From Clostridia bacterium (GTDB lineage Bacteria > Bacillota > Clostridia > Oscillospirales > CAG-272): DNA of 6,538 nucleotides. This document shows positions 5,858 through 6,538 of the stretch, one piece after another. How positions within the stretch are numbered: the stretch's first letter is position 1; each line of letters begins with the position of its first letter. Location: contig JAGCYR010000208.1 of assembly GCA_017960705.1 (NCBI GenBank), positions 1 to 6,538 of the forward strand, given 5' to 3'. The notes beneath the pieces were generated by a model. That model saw nothing but the letters and a program-made list of their open reading frames with translations. It made no database searches and was not told the origin of the DNA. Position numbers and translations under genes: made by a program.

Positions 5858-5881
5858 AAAAAAAGACCCGTTTCCGGATCT
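5858..5881 (-). terminator. Intrinsic terminator after the tepA-like gene
   Basis: On the minus strand AGATCCG, a GAAA tetraloop and CGGGTCT form a 7-bp stem with one G-T pair, followed directly by a run of seven T (5864-5858, the first shared with the stem). It begins 22 bases after the stop codon of the protease gene. It should end that transcript and separate it from the phage operon downstream. Confidence 0.87.
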
Positions 5882-5903
5882 GTTTTCGGATCGGGGCGCG
5901 GGG

Positions 5904-6536
5904 TCAGGGAGAGGGAGTTGCCCCGTTCCCCGCCGTCTCCCCGTTCGCGGGGGTAGCCCCGTCCTCGGGGGCGCGCAAGGGGCGTTTTATGGTCGGCGCA
6001 GGGATGCCCGCCATCTCCCGCAGGGCGGACAGCGCTTCGCGGATGCCGCCGATCCCGTCGATCAGCCCGCACTTGACCGCCGCCTCGCCGTCGAGGACCG
6101 AGCCGATGTCGTTTGCCATCACGTCGGTCCGCATCATCACCCGCTCGAATTCCGCCCGCTCGATATGCGAGTGGTCGACGACGAAGCGGACGATCCGATC
6201 CTGCATCTCGCGCAGGTACTCGAAGCTCTGCGGCGCCGAAATGACCGTCCCGGTGGTGCGGACGGGGTGAACGGTCATGGTCGCGGAGGGAACGATGAAC
6301 GACCGCTTTGCCGAGACCGCGAGCGGAACGCCGATCGAGTGCCCGCCGCCGAGCACCACCGAGACGGTGGGTTTGTCGAGCGACGCGATCACCTCCGAGA
6401 TAGCGAGCCCCGCCTCGACGTCTCCCCCCATCGTGTTCAGCAGGATCAGGATGCCGTCGATCTTCTCGTCCTCTTCAAGCGCGAAAAGAAGCGGGATCAG
6501 GTGCTCGTACTTGGTGGTTTTCTGGTTGCTTTCCTG
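5904..6536 (-). CDS. tepA: TepA-type ClpP-fold serine protease, C-terminal part (start off the window)
   Basis: The frame is open from 6536 to a TGA at 5906-5904, giving 210 visible residues; the start codon lies beyond the right edge. An internal ATG at 6431 is not the start, since the upstream codons read QESNQKTTKYEHLIP, a hallmark of the TepA group. Numbering from the first visible residue, LLNTMGGDVEAGLAI (32-46) is the substrate/oxyanion region, GGGHSIG (63-69) carries the nucleophile Ser67, MTVHPVR (87-93) carries His90, and Asp143 (NDIGS) is the likely third residue. CGLIDGIGG (156-164) is the conserved end of the ClpP fold. A Pro/Gly/Ala-rich tail of about 30 residues follows. In Bacillus subtilis TepA is linked to protein export and sporulation-associated functions, and tepA lies beside spoIIIE. 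Here it is followed by a terminator and then phage genes. A phage prohead protease of the same fold is the alternative, but less likely. Confidence 0.9.
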   Translation of the reverse strand, partial: QESNQKTTKYEHLIPLLFALEEDEKIDGILILLNTMGGDVEAGLAISEVIASLDKPTVSVVLGGGHSIGVPLAVSAKRSFIVPSATMTVHPVRTTGTVISAPQSFEYLREMQDRIVRFVVDHSHIERAEFERVMMRTDVMANDIGSVLDGEAAVKCGLIDGIGGIREALSALREMAGIPAPTIKRPLRAPEDGATPANGETAGNGATPSP

Positions 6537-6538
6537 CA

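Noticed and set aside
5835..5862. Plus-strand promoter-like pair TTGATA, 16 bases, TAAAAA
   Set aside because: The -10 part is the T tract of the terminator on the other strand, and the transcript would run antisense into the protease gene; better explained by the inverted repeat and terminator.
1..6538. CRISPR array, tRNA, rRNA or insertion sequence
   Set aside because: No regularly spaced repeats, cloverleaf-like sequence, rRNA-like stretch or transposase was seen; the window is filled by head and packaging genes, one control region and the protease gene.

Overview
The window is a GC-rich bacterial sequence. From 1 to 5585 it carries the DNA-packaging and head-assembly module of a tailed phage or prophage, entirely on the minus strand. 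From 5904 to the right edge lies a ClpP-fold serine protease of the TepA type, also on the minus strand. The TepA signature, AGGAGG-type ribosome binding sites and the style of the phage proteins suggest a GC-rich member of the Clostridia (Firmicutes). That assignment is an inference from protein resemblance, not from a marker gene.

Read in the direction of transcription (right to left), the layout is: the C-terminal part of a tepA-like gene (5904-6536, start off the edge); a perfect-stem intrinsic terminator (5858-5881); an intergenic control region of about 270 bases (5586-5857) with an extended -10 promoter and two related 21-bp inverted repeats; small terminase (5193-5585); large terminase (3827-5203); portal (2038-3798, TTG start); a helical protein of unknown function with internal repeats (1377-2114, GTG start); a 44-codon gene (1221-1355); a short acidic scaffold-like protein (682-1197); a small decoration-like protein (243-656); and the first 71 codons of a probable major capsid protein (1-215), cut by the left edge. 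All phage genes are tightly packed or overlapping, so one transcript from the promoter near 5725 probably serves the whole block.

In functional terms, the terminase pair would recognise and cut concatemeric DNA and pump it through the portal into a prohead. The prohead would be built from the capsid protein on the scaffold-like protein and stabilised by the decoration-like protein. No prohead protease is visible between portal and capsid. The only protease is the TepA-like gene, which resembles the chromosomal protease and lies beyond a terminator, so it is more likely host than phage. If so, the window crosses or lies close to a host-prophage junction, with the packaging genes unusually close to the edge.

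Nothing here is demonstrably a new system. The points most worth checking are the paired operator-like sites around the late promoter, the tepA/terminase adjacency, the internally repeated 245-residue protein, the 44-residue gene and the 77-base overlap at the end of the portal gene. Long plus-strand open frames opposite the phage genes are antisense shadows of GC-rich codon use.
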